DNA of 64,000 nucleotides from Paraburkholderia sartisoli (lineage in GTDB: Bacteria > Pseudomonadota > Gammaproteobacteria > Burkholderiales > Burkholderiaceae): assembly GCF_900107685.1 (NCBI RefSeq), contig NZ_FNRQ01000010.1, positions 1 to 64,000 on the forward strand. Reading direction: 5' to 3'. Under the pieces are notes generated by a model, which did not search any database, was not told where the DNA came from, and saw only the letters and a list, made by a program, of their open reading frames with translations. The position numbers were made by a program, and so were the translations under genes. Of the stretch, positions 33,506 to 40,866 are shown one piece after another. Every line of letters begins with the position of its first letter. The first letter of the stretch is position 1.

Positions 33506-35139
33506 GCGGGACGCCGCGCTTTTACGGCACGCTGTGCTGGTTATGTCTGAGTCTGGGCGTCGGTGCGACGCCAGCCCTCGCGTCGTTGCCGCCGTTGCCC
33601 GAATACATGCCGATGGACGACGCACTGGCTCCCTACGGATTGCCGCCGTTGCCTCGCAGCGCGAATGCAGGCGCGTCGAACATGTCCGACGAAGGCATTG
33701 CGGCGAAACGTGTGTCGCCTTCGGACATGGAAAATGCGTCATCGGCAACGGATTCTGCTACAGACGAAATCCCGAAGGACCGTGAAACAGCGGCTACCGG
33801 AAGCCAGCCATCGAAATCGCCCGGCGGTGACTCCAATACCCCGCAGGCGCTGGAGGGACCGCCAGTTCCGCTTGCATCACCGCAGCGGATGAGCTCGCCG
33901 ACGCCCGCAGCAGCGGACGACACGCAGGACGCCGCCCGGCCCATCACGCTCAGCTTCCAGCATGCGGAGCTGGGCGCCGTACTTGATGCGTTCGCGCGTT
34001 TCACGGGGCTCAACATCGTCGCAAGCGAGCGGGTGCGTGGCTTCGTATCGTTGCGGCTCGACAAGGTGCCCTGGCGGGCCGCGTTCGATACGCTGCTCGA
34101 CGTCAACGGCCTTGCGATGGAGCGGCGCGGCAACGTCATCTGGGTCGCCCCTGTCGCGGACCTCGCCGCGCGCGAGAAGCAGCGCTTTGAAGCCCATGCG
34201 AGGGCCGCCGATCTGGAGCCGCTCGCGAGCCGCATGTTCGAGCTGCACTATGCGCACGCCGAGGACATCCGGAAACTGCTGGGTGCCTCGGGCGCTCAGC
34301 GCGTGCTGTCCAAACGCGGTTCCGTCATGGCTGATCCGCGCACCAATCTGCTGTTCGTCACCGACATCGCGGGGCGCCTCGAGCAGATCGCCGTTCTGCT
34401 CGCGTCGCTCGACCGGCCGACGCGGCAGGTGCTGATCGAGGCGCGCATCATCGAAGGCGAGCAGGGGTTTTCGCGCAATCTGGGCGTGCGGCTGTCGATG
34501 AGCGCCACCAGCACCGACGGCACTTCGCGCGGATTGAGCGGCGGCAAGGAGGGCGCCGTCTACGATCTGTCGGCGCGGCCGATTGCGGGCTTCGACGCGG
34601 CGACCGCCGGGCTGACGTTATTCGCGGCTCACGCCACGCGGCTTCTGAACATCGAGTTGAGCGCGCTGGAGGCCGAGGGACGCGGCCAGATCGTCTCCAG
34701 CCCGCGGGTCGTGACAGCCGACCGCATGAAGGCGGTCGTCGAGCAGGGTACGGAGTTGCCGTATCAGGCCAAGGTTGGGCAGGGCGTTTCCGGCGTGCAG
34801 TTTCGCCGCGCGACGCTCAAACTGGAGGTCGAACCGCAGATCACGCCCGACGGCCGGGTGATCCTGGACCTCGACGTGGCGAAAGACAGCGTCGGCGAGC
34901 AAACCGATGCGGGGCCGGCGATCAACACCAAACATGTGCAGACGCGAGTCGAGGTGGAAGACGGCGGGACGGTGTCGATCGGCGGTATTTACGCCTCCGA
35001 CGACCGTAACGATGTGACGCGGGTGCCGCTCCTGGGCAAAATACCGCTTCTGGGCGCGCTTTTTCGTCATACGGCGCACCGAGACCAGCGTAGCGAACTG
35101 GTCGTTTTCATCACGCCGCGCGTTGTGCAGACGAATTGA
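33502..35139 (+). CDS. pilQ: Type IV pilus / competence secretin PilQ (HofQ-like)
   Basis: PilQ forms the outer-membrane ring through which type IV pili or incoming DNA pass. The 545-residue product has a signal peptide ending near ALA, a Pro/Ser/Thr-rich stretch of about 120 residues, a short N-domain (ITLSFQHAELGAVLDAFARFTGLNIV), a second N-domain (FELHYAHAEDIRKLLGASG) and the secretin core ending VPLLGKIPLLGALFRHTAHRDQRSELVVFITPRV. It is shorter than Pseudomonas PilQ (about 714) because AMIN domains are missing, and is nearer in size to HofQ/ComE secretins. Followed by aroK, the conserved neighbour. Confidence 0.92.
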   Translation: MSGTPRFYGTLCWLCLSLGVGATPALASLPPLPEYMPMDDALAPYGLPPLPRSANAGASNMSDEGIAAKRVSPSDMENASSATDSATDEIPKDRETAATGSQPSKSPGGDSNTPQALEGPPVPLASPQRMSSPTPAAADDTQDAARPITLSFQHAELGAVLDAFARFTGLNIVASERVRGFVSLRLDKVPWRAAFDTLLDVNGLAMERRGNVIWVAPVADLAAREKQRFEAHARAADLEPLASRMFELHYAHAEDIRKLLGASGAQRVLSKRGSVMADPRTNLLFVTDIAGRLEQIAVLLASLDRPTRQVLIEARIIEGEQGFSRNLGVRLSMSATSTDGTSRGLSGGKEGAVYDLSARPIAGFDAATAGLTLFAAHATRLLNIELSALEAEGRGQIVSSPRVVTADRMKAVVEQGTELPYQAKVGQGVSGVQFRRATLKLEVEPQITPDGRVILDLDVAKDSVGEQTDAGPAINTKHVQTRVEVEDGGTVSIGGIYASDDRNDVTRVPLLGKIPLLGALFRHTAHRDQRSELVVFITPRVVQTN

Positions 35140-35234
35140 CGGTCGGTCGCAGCGTCCGGCTGCAGGCTCGACAAGGCAGTCGCTTTGCCTTTAAGCTGCG
35201 GCACGAACCATACCGGATTAGCCAGAGGACACCG

Positions 35235-35786
35235 TTGCAACCGCGGGACGCAAACGCCAATGTATTTTTTGTAGGGCTCATGGGGGCGGGTAAAACCACC
35301 GTGGGCCGGGCGGTGGCGCGCCGGCTGGATCGCCCGTTCTTCGATTCCGACCATGAAATCGAGGCGCGTACGGGCGCGCGCATCGCCACCATCTTCGAAC
35401 TCGAGGGTGAGACGGGTTTCCGCGACCGGGAAGCGCATACCATCGCCGATCTGACCGGCCGCGACAAAATCGTGCTCGCGACGGGCGGCGGCGCGGTGCT
35501 GCGCCCCGAAAACCGGGAAGTGCTGAGCAGCCGTGGCCTCGTCGTCTATCTGCGGGCCAATCCGCATGACCTCTGGCTGCGCACCCGCCGGGACAAGAAT
35601 CGCCCGCTGCTGCAAACCGAAGATCCGAAAGGCCGGCTCGAAGCGCTGTATTCGGTGCGCGATCCGCTTTACCGTGAATGCGCCGATTTCGTCATCGAAA
35701 CCGGGCGTCCGTCGGTCAACGGGCTCGTCAACATGGTGCTGATGCAGCTCGAGATGGCCGGCGTCGCCCGACATCCTGCGTCATAA
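35235..35786 (+). CDS. aroK: Shikimate kinase
   Basis: AroK phosphorylates shikimate in the aromatic amino acid pathway. The 183-residue product begins (M)QPRDANANVFFVGLMGAGKTT with the P-loop GLMGAGKT (residues 14-21), shikimate-binding DSDHEIE and ATGGGAVLRPENR. I use TTG 35235 with AGAGGA 5 nt upstream; the longer frame to 35136 runs into pilQ. The stop overlaps a possible aroB start, so the pair is coupled. Confidence 0.94.
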   Translation: MQPRDANANVFFVGLMGAGKTTVGRAVARRLDRPFFDSDHEIEARTGARIATIFELEGETGFRDREAHTIADLTGRDKIVLATGGGAVLRPENREVLSSRGLVVYLRANPHDLWLRTRRDKNRPLLQTEDPKGRLEALYSVRDPLYRECADFVIETGRPSVNGLVNMVLMQLEMAGVARHPAS

Positions 35787-35794
35787 TGCCAGGC

Positions 35795-36871
35795 ATGATT
35801 ACCGTCAACGTCGAACTGGGCGAACGCGCCTACCCCATCCATATCGGTGCCGATCTGATCGGCCAGACCGCGCTTTTCGCGCCGCATATCGCGGGCGCGT
35901 CCGTCACGATCGTCACCAATACCACCGTCGATCCGCTCTACGGCGACGTGCTGCGCCGCGCGCTGGCGCCGCTTGGCAAACAGGTCTCGACGGTCGTTTT
36001 GCCGGACGGCGAGGCGCACAAGAACTGGGAAACGCTCAACCTGATCTTCGACGCGCTGCTGACCGCCCGCGCCGATCGCAAGACGACGCTCATCGCGCTC
36101 GGCGGCGGCGTGATCGGTGACATGACCGGTTTCGCCGCGGCGTGCTACATGCGCGGCGTGCCGTTCATCCAGGTGCCGACAACGTTGTTGTCGCAGGTCG
36201 ATTCGTCGGTGGGCGGCAAGACGGGCATCAACCATCCGCTCGGCAAGAACATGGTCGGCGCGTTTTACCAGCCGCAGGCGGTGATCGCGGATATCGGCGC
36301 GTTGCGCACGCTTCCGGCGCGCGAACTCGCGGCCGGCGTCGCCGAAGTCATCAAGACGGGCGCGATTGCCGACGCCGCGTTCTTCGACTGGATCGAAGCG
36401 AACGTCGACGCGCTCAACCGTTGCGAACCGCAGGCACTCACCGAGGCGGTCAAGCGTTCGTGCGAGATCAAGGCGTCGGTGGTCGCGGCCGACGAGCGCG
36501 AAGGCGGGCTGCGGGCGATCCTCAATTTCGGCCACACGTTCGGGCACGCGATCGAGGCGGGCCTGGGTTACGGCGAATGGCTGCACGGTGAAGCCGTCGG
36601 TTGCGGCATGGTGATGGCGGCGGACCTGTCGGTGCGTCTCGGTCATCTCGACGAGGCCGCGCGCACGCGTCTGGTGGACGTCATCGTGGCTGCCCACCTG
36701 CCCGCGCGCGCGCCCACGCTGGGCGATTCGCGGTACATCGACCTGATGAAGGTCGACAAGAAAGCGCAGGCCGGCGCGATCAAATTCATCCTGCTGAAGC
36801 GTTTCGGCGACACGCTGATCAGCGAGGCACCCGACGACGTCGTTCGAGCAACCCTCGCGGCGGCAGTCTGA
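35795..36871 (+). CDS. aroB: 3-dehydroquinate synthase
   Basis: AroB converts DAHP to 3-dehydroquinate, the second step of the shikimate pathway, with NAD and a divalent metal. The 358-residue product MITVNVELGERAYPIHIGADLI has the NAD-binding GGGVIGDMTGFAAACYMRG, the QVPTTLLSQVDSSVGGKTGIN substrate loop, and metal ligands in HTFGHAIE. An in-frame ATG at 35786 overlapping the aroK stop would add MPG; I prefer 35795, where the family begins. Confidence 0.96.
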   Translation: MITVNVELGERAYPIHIGADLIGQTALFAPHIAGASVTIVTNTTVDPLYGDVLRRALAPLGKQVSTVVLPDGEAHKNWETLNLIFDALLTARADRKTTLIALGGGVIGDMTGFAAACYMRGVPFIQVPTTLLSQVDSSVGGKTGINHPLGKNMVGAFYQPQAVIADIGALRTLPARELAAGVAEVIKTGAIADAAFFDWIEANVDALNRCEPQALTEAVKRSCEIKASVVAADEREGGLRAILNFGHTFGHAIEAGLGYGEWLHGEAVGCGMVMAADLSVRLGHLDEAARTRLVDVIVAAHLPARAPTLGDSRYIDLMKVDKKAQAGAIKFILLKRFGDTLISEAPDDVVRATLAAAV

Positions 36872-36922
36872 CCGCAGCCCGCGGGTGTCTGCGCCGGCGT
36901 CGTCCATGAACGGGAGAGTCCG

Positions 36923-38131
36923 GTGAGCGAAACGCGCAGCGACATGTCGACCGATCCACGCGGCAGTCAGGCGCCGGGTGTGGCGACGCTTCCCCCGCTT
37001 GTCGCGCTCGAGCAGCACCTCGCGCCCTATGCGGCGCATTCGGCGCAGTCGCGCGGGCGCCGGTATCCGGAGCGGCCGCCCAGCGCGCGCACGGAATTCC
37101 AGCGCGACCGGGACCGGATCGTGCATTCCACCGCGTTTCGTCGCCTCGAGTACAAGACGCAGGTTTTCGTGAACCACGAAGGCGACCTGTTTCGTACGCG
37201 TCTCACGCACAGTCTCGAAGTCGCGCAGATCGCGCGTTCCGTCGCGCGTAACCTGCGTGTGAACGAGGACCTGGTCGAAGCGATCTCGCTCGCGCACGAC
37301 CTCGGGCATACGCCGTTCGGCCATGCGGGCCAGGATGCGCTCAACGAATGCATGCGCGAGCATGGCGGCTTCGAACACAACCTGCAAAGCCTCGCCGTCG
37401 TCGACGATCTGGAAGAGCACTACGGCGGCTTCGACGGACTCAACCTCTGCTTTGAAACCCGCGAAGGCATCCTGAAGCACTGTTCGCGTGAGAACGCGCG
37501 CACGCTCGGCGCGCTCGGCGAACGTTTTCTCCAGGGGCGTCAGCCGTCGCTCGAAGCGCAGATCGCGAATGTCGCCGACGAGATCGCATACAACAATCAC
37601 GATGTCGACGATGGTTTGCGCTCCGGTCTCCTGACGATCGCGCAACTCGCCGAAGTCGAGCTATGGCAGACGCATTACGAGGCGGCACGTGGCGAGTATC
37701 CGGATATCGAGGGACGACGGCTCGTCCACGAAACGGTCCGGCGCATCATCAACACGCTGATTGTCGATCTGATCGACACCACGACGCGCAATCTCACGGA
37801 ACATGCGCCCGGTTCGCTCGACGACGTGCGCGGCGCACCGCCGCTCGTTGCGCACAGCGAACACGTCGCCGCACAGGCGGCCGTGCTCAAGCGCTTTCTC
37901 TTCAAGAACCTGTATCGCCACTATCGCGTGATGCGGATGGCGAACAAGGCGCGCCGCGTTGTCGTCGGCCTGTTCGATGCATTTACCGCTGATCCGCGTC
38001 TGCTGCCGCCCGCCTATCAGTCGAAGCAGGAAGCGCAGCAGCCACGGCTGATCGCGCATTACATCGCGGGCATGACGGACCGGTATGCGTTGAAGGAATA
38101 CCGGCGACTGTTCGTCATTGACGACAACTAG
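36923..38131 (+). CDS. dgt: Deoxyguanosinetriphosphate triphosphohydrolase-like protein
   Basis: This HD-domain enzyme family hydrolyses dNTPs to deoxynucleosides and triphosphate. The 402-residue product starts at GTG 36923 (GGGAGAG upstream) and has H..HD metal residues His96 in RLTHSLEVAQ and His125-Asp126 in SLAHDLGHTPFGHAG, plus EIAYNNHDVDDGL. It belongs to the dGTPase type-2 subfamily, whose true substrate varies, so the name should be read as family level. It follows aroB, a common place for it. Confidence 0.92.
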   Translation: MSETRSDMSTDPRGSQAPGVATLPPLVALEQHLAPYAAHSAQSRGRRYPERPPSARTEFQRDRDRIVHSTAFRRLEYKTQVFVNHEGDLFRTRLTHSLEVAQIARSVARNLRVNEDLVEAISLAHDLGHTPFGHAGQDALNECMREHGGFEHNLQSLAVVDDLEEHYGGFDGLNLCFETREGILKHCSRENARTLGALGERFLQGRQPSLEAQIANVADEIAYNNHDVDDGLRSGLLTIAQLAEVELWQTHYEAARGEYPDIEGRRLVHETVRRIINTLIVDLIDTTTRNLTEHAPGSLDDVRGAPPLVAHSEHVAAQAAVLKRFLFKNLYRHYRVMRMANKARRVVVGLFDAFTADPRLLPPAYQSKQEAQQPRLIAHYIAGMTDRYALKEYRRLFVIDDN

Positions 38132-38299
38132 GGCGATCGCCCGTCTCATAGCGTCACGCGATGGCATCGAACAGCCATCAGCGCCTCAAGTGCCTCAAGC
38201 GTCTCAGGCAATGCAAGACGGCGAGTGCGCCGGAACGCACCGCATCTTCCCCGGACCACGACAAGCGCCGCGCGCCTCCCAGCCGGACACGACTGGCTT

Positions 38300-38683
38300 C
38301 TAGCGCGTATTGCCGCGCCCAAGCAACGCCCCGGCGACGAGCGCGAGCCCGCCAACGATGGCGATGGTCTTCCACGGATTATCATGCACGTAGTCATCGG
38401 CATCGGCCATTGCCACTTCGGCGCGTTCGCGTACGGCGACGCGCGTGTCGTCGAGCCGTGCGCGTGCCGCGTCGAGGCGTTTGCGCAACTGTGCGCGCAG
38501 CGCGGCCGCATCCGCCGACGTGCCGTCGGCTAGCGTTTCCTCGAGTTCCGACATCAGCGAGCGCAATTCAGCGCCAATGTCTTCCGCGGCGTGACGGCCG
38601 TGCCGCGCAATGCGGCGCGCCCGGCGGCCTGTCGAGTCCAGCGAATCTCCAATGGCGTCCCGCGTATTCGGTAGTGCATTCAT
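38300..38683 (-). CDS. DUF883 (ElaB/YqjD-type) membrane protein
   Basis: The 127-residue product has an amphipathic helical N-terminal part rich in Arg, Asp and Glu (likely coiled coil, about residues 25-95) and one C-terminal hydrophobic segment, WKTIAIVGGLALVAGALLG, ending GRGNTR. This C-tail-anchored layout and the DNPWKTI motif are typical of ElaB/YqjD/DUF883 proteins, which anchor in the inner membrane and bind stationary-phase ribosomes in E. coli. ATG 38683 with GGAG upstream is preferred over a start at 38725. The 168 bp between it and dgt contains only a 12-bp palindrome, GGGCGATCGCCC. Confidence 0.85.
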   Translation of the reverse strand: MNALPNTRDAIGDSLDSTGRRARRIARHGRHAAEDIGAELRSLMSELEETLADGTSADAAALRAQLRKRLDAARARLDDTRVAVRERAEVAMADADDYVHDNPWKTIAIVGGLALVAGALLGRGNTR

Positions 38684-38889
38684 GGTGGCTCCGTCAATGA
38701 TGGATTGGCAGGCATCCCGCGTCATGCGGGTAGCACCTTCTGACGCAACTTCGGTGCCAAACCCCGGAACGCCTTCCCACAGACGATTGCAGCGATTCGC
38801 CGTACCGCCCGGCGCGGCGACCTTGCACGGCGGTGGTCAGAATTACACACCCTGATCGGGCGTCGCTCCGGCCGTCCGCCGGGAAAACA

Positions 38890-38922
38890 AAACGCCGTGA
38901 TGAATAAATCATGACGGCGTTT
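38890..38922. terminator. Terminator downstream of the OmpW-like gene
   Basis: AAACGCCGTGATGA (38890-38903) and TCATGACGGCGTTT (38909-38922), one mismatch, loop ATAAA. T-rich on the minus strand side as well (complement of GGAAAACAAAACG), so it ends the minus-strand ompW transcript. The rest of the 269-bp gap up to the DUF883 start holds a small CCCGC/GCGGG hairpin and no clear promoter. Confidence 0.8.
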
Positions 38923-38952
38923 CTTGTTCAAGCCCCCAAATCTCGACTACGC

Positions 38953-39675
38953 TTAGAAGCGGTAGCCGACATTGATGTACGTGACGATCGGGTTCAGCTT
39001 GATCTTCGTTTCGGACGTGACCGTGAGCTTGCCGACCGGCGTGTTCGCCTGGGTACTGAGCTTCGCGGTGGTGCTCAGCGGCACGTACGACAACGACACG
39101 CCCGCGAACCAGTGCTGGTCGATCGCGAACGTAAAGCCGGCATTGAACACAGGCGCCCACGAACTATCCGTGGTTACCGATGTCGGACCATGCAGCACGC
39201 CTTGTTCGAACTGGCTGTTCGTGATCTGCTCGCCCGTGAACCACGTACGGGTCACGCCGAGCCCCAGATACGGACGGAACCTCGACTGAGGCTCGCGGAA
39301 GTAGTACTTGAAAAGTAGCGTCGGGCTCCACTGTCTGGCTTCACCGAGCTTGCCGAAAGATGCAAACCGACCTGTACCGTTGAGGTCGAATTTGGGCGGA
39401 ATGCCCATCACGAATTCGGTCGCGATGTGGTCGGTGACGAAGTAACCCGCGGTGAAGCCCGCGGTGTCGGCGTCGCTCAGACTGGCGCCTGTATCTGGAA
39501 GTTCGATGTTGACGGGTGAACCGCCAACGCTTGTTTCCTTAAGCGGATGACTGCTGTCTTGAGGGGCGAGGTGAAACCACCCCGTTGTAACGTAAAAAGT
39601 GCCGGCCGATTGTGCATGTGCTGTCGTGATGCAAGCCAGCGCAGCCATCCCTGTAATGGCTTGTTTTAATTTCAT
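38953..39675 (-). CDS. ompW: OmpW-family outer membrane protein
   Basis: OmpW is an eight-stranded outer-membrane barrel with a hydrophobic channel. The 240-residue product has a signal peptide cut after TTAHA (residue 21), GTFYVTTGWFHLAPQDSS at the first strand, the YFVTDHIATEFVMGIPPKFDL signature, RPYLGLGVTRTWF, and the C-terminal aromatic residue in VGYRF required for barrel insertion. GGAGGAG before ATG 39675 is a strong ribosome binding site and CATAAT (39703-39708, minus strand) a possible -10. Confidence 0.93.
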   Translation of the reverse strand: MKLKQAITGMAALACITTAHAQSAGTFYVTTGWFHLAPQDSSHPLKETSVGGSPVNIELPDTGASLSDADTAGFTAGYFVTDHIATEFVMGIPPKFDLNGTGRFASFGKLGEARQWSPTLLFKYYFREPQSRFRPYLGLGVTRTWFTGEQITNSQFEQGVLHGPTSVTTDSSWAPVFNAGFTFAIDQHWFAGVSLSYVPLSTTAKLSTQANTPVGKLTVTSETKIKLNPIVTYINVGYRF

Positions 39676-39772
39676 CTGTGCTCCTCCTGAAAAAGCCCGC
39701 TCATTATGACCACAACGTTTCGTACAAACACACGCGCCAGTTAGAGGCTTCTCCCTAAGCTCCAGCGTGGTT

Positions 39773-39787
39773 CCTGGCGAAGCCAGG
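39773..39787. repeat. REP-like hairpin upstream of the transposase-family gene
   Basis: CCTGGC-GAA-GCCAGG is a perfect 6-bp stem with a GAA loop, 77 bp before the RAYT-type gene. RAYT enzymes act on such short palindromes in other genomes, so it is noted; only one copy is seen in this window. Confidence 0.3.
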
Positions 39788-39863
39788 CGGAGCCGGACCC
39801 CGCGCCCGCATGGCTTTACGGCCCCCTCGGGTAATCACTAACGCGTCTATTGGATAATCCAGC

Positions 39864-40571
39864 ATGGCACGGCTAGCACGTCTTTATGTCCCCGACCAGC
39901 CGCAGCACGTGATCCTGCGCGGACTCGACCAGCAGCCCGCATTTGTCGACGACCAGGACTACGAGCTCTTCATCGATTGCCTCAAGGCAGCATCGCGTGA
40001 TCATCGTCTGGCGATACACGCGTATGTGCTGATGCCGGGCGCGGTGCAGCTGCTTGTCACGCCCGCCGAAGAGTCGAGCCTGCCCAAGGCGATGCAGGCC
40101 GTCGGGCGTCGCTACGTGGCGCACTTCAACCGTCGTTACGCGCGACGCGGCACGCTGTGGGAGGGTCGCTATCGCGCGACCGTGATCGAGGGCGAGCGGT
40201 ACTTTCTGCTCGCGAGCCGCGTCGTGGAGATGTGCCCGGTGCGCATGCAGCTCGTGAGCACGCCGGAGGACTATCGCTGGTCGAGTTACCGGCATCACAT
40301 CGGCCTGACGCTCGACAGCCTCATCACCGATCATCCGTTGTACTGGTCGCTCGGCAACACGCCGTTCGAACGGCAACGCGCCTATCGCGAGCTCTGCGAA
40401 CAACCGCTCGACGAACGCGAGACAAACCAGCTTCAGCAAGCCACGCTGAAAGGCTGGGTGCTCGGTAGCGAGACCTATCGCGAGTGGGCGGCGCGTGCCG
40501 CGAACCGGCGCGTGTCGCCGTTGCCGCGCGGTCGTCCGCGCAAGGTCCGTGAAACGCCGCAGACGCAATAA
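39864..40571 (+). CDS. RAYT/IS200-type Y1 transposase homologue lacking catalytic residues
   Basis: The 235-residue product is clearly from the REP-associated tyrosine transposase family: LWEGRYRATVIEGERYFLLAS, DYRWSSYRHH, HPLYWSLG and GWVLGSETYREW are family segments. The HUH metal motif, normally MPNHVHLLV, reads MPGAVQLLV, so both histidines (positions 60 and 62) are lost. The nucleophilic tyrosine of the RYIELNPVRA helix is valine (position 120, SRVVEMCPVR). The frame is otherwise intact. The basic RGRPRK tail remains, so it may have kept a DNA- or RNA-binding role. It is not a normal mobile element. Confidence 0.85.
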   Translation: MARLARLYVPDQPQHVILRGLDQQPAFVDDQDYELFIDCLKAASRDHRLAIHAYVLMPGAVQLLVTPAEESSLPKAMQAVGRRYVAHFNRRYARRGTLWEGRYRATVIEGERYFLLASRVVEMCPVRMQLVSTPEDYRWSSYRHHIGLTLDSLITDHPLYWSLGNTPFERQRAYRELCEQPLDERETNQLQQATLKGWVLGSETYREWAARAANRRVSPLPRGRPRKVRETPQTQ

Positions 40572-40594
40572 GCCTTTTCGGATCAATACGCTGC

Positions 40595-40629
40595 AAAACC
40601 GACGGCATCTTCGCATGCCGTTTTCTTTT
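40595..40629 (+). terminator. Terminator after the RAYT-type gene
   Basis: CGGCAT (40603-40608), CTTCGC loop, ATGCCG (40615-40620), preceded by AAAA and followed by TTTTCTTTT. Confidence 0.8.
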
Positions 40630-40658
40630 GCATTCTTTAGATGCGGCCCCAATATAAT
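40628..40658 (+). promoter_or_regulatory. Candidate promoter for gltBD
   Basis: TTGCAT (40628-40633), 19-bp spacer, perfect TATAAT (40653-40658), immediately after the previous terminator and 208 bp before the gltB ATG. The spacer is longer than ideal, so activation by a regulator is possible. The leader 40659-40866 shows no other recognised element. Confidence 0.5.
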
Positions 40659-40866
40659 TCGATCGCAATGCACCAACTTGATAATAGGGGTCGTACCATC
40701 GGGTTTTATTTGCTATTCCTTTGATTCGTCGCGTATATTTCGAATTCCGGCGATTTCCGGGCGTGCTTCACCCTGGAAACTCGACCTGCCGCGCGGTTGC
40801 AGTGCTGGCCGCAGGCAACAGAAAAATGGTTCAACGGCCGATCGGCCCCCTACAGACGGTGTCCCC

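Noticed and set aside
35669..37645. 658-codon minus-strand frame across aroB and dgt
   Set aside because: Spans two unrelated well-identified genes on the other strand and has no homologous domain.
38131..38142. GGGCGATCGCCC palindrome after dgt
   Set aside because: Perfect 12-bp palindrome but no T tract, no second copy and GC-rich context; most likely chance.
38161..38700. 179-codon plus-strand frame opposite the DUF883 gene
   Set aside because: Low-complexity Arg/Ser/Pro product; the minus-strand gene has a proper ribosome binding site and membrane anchor.
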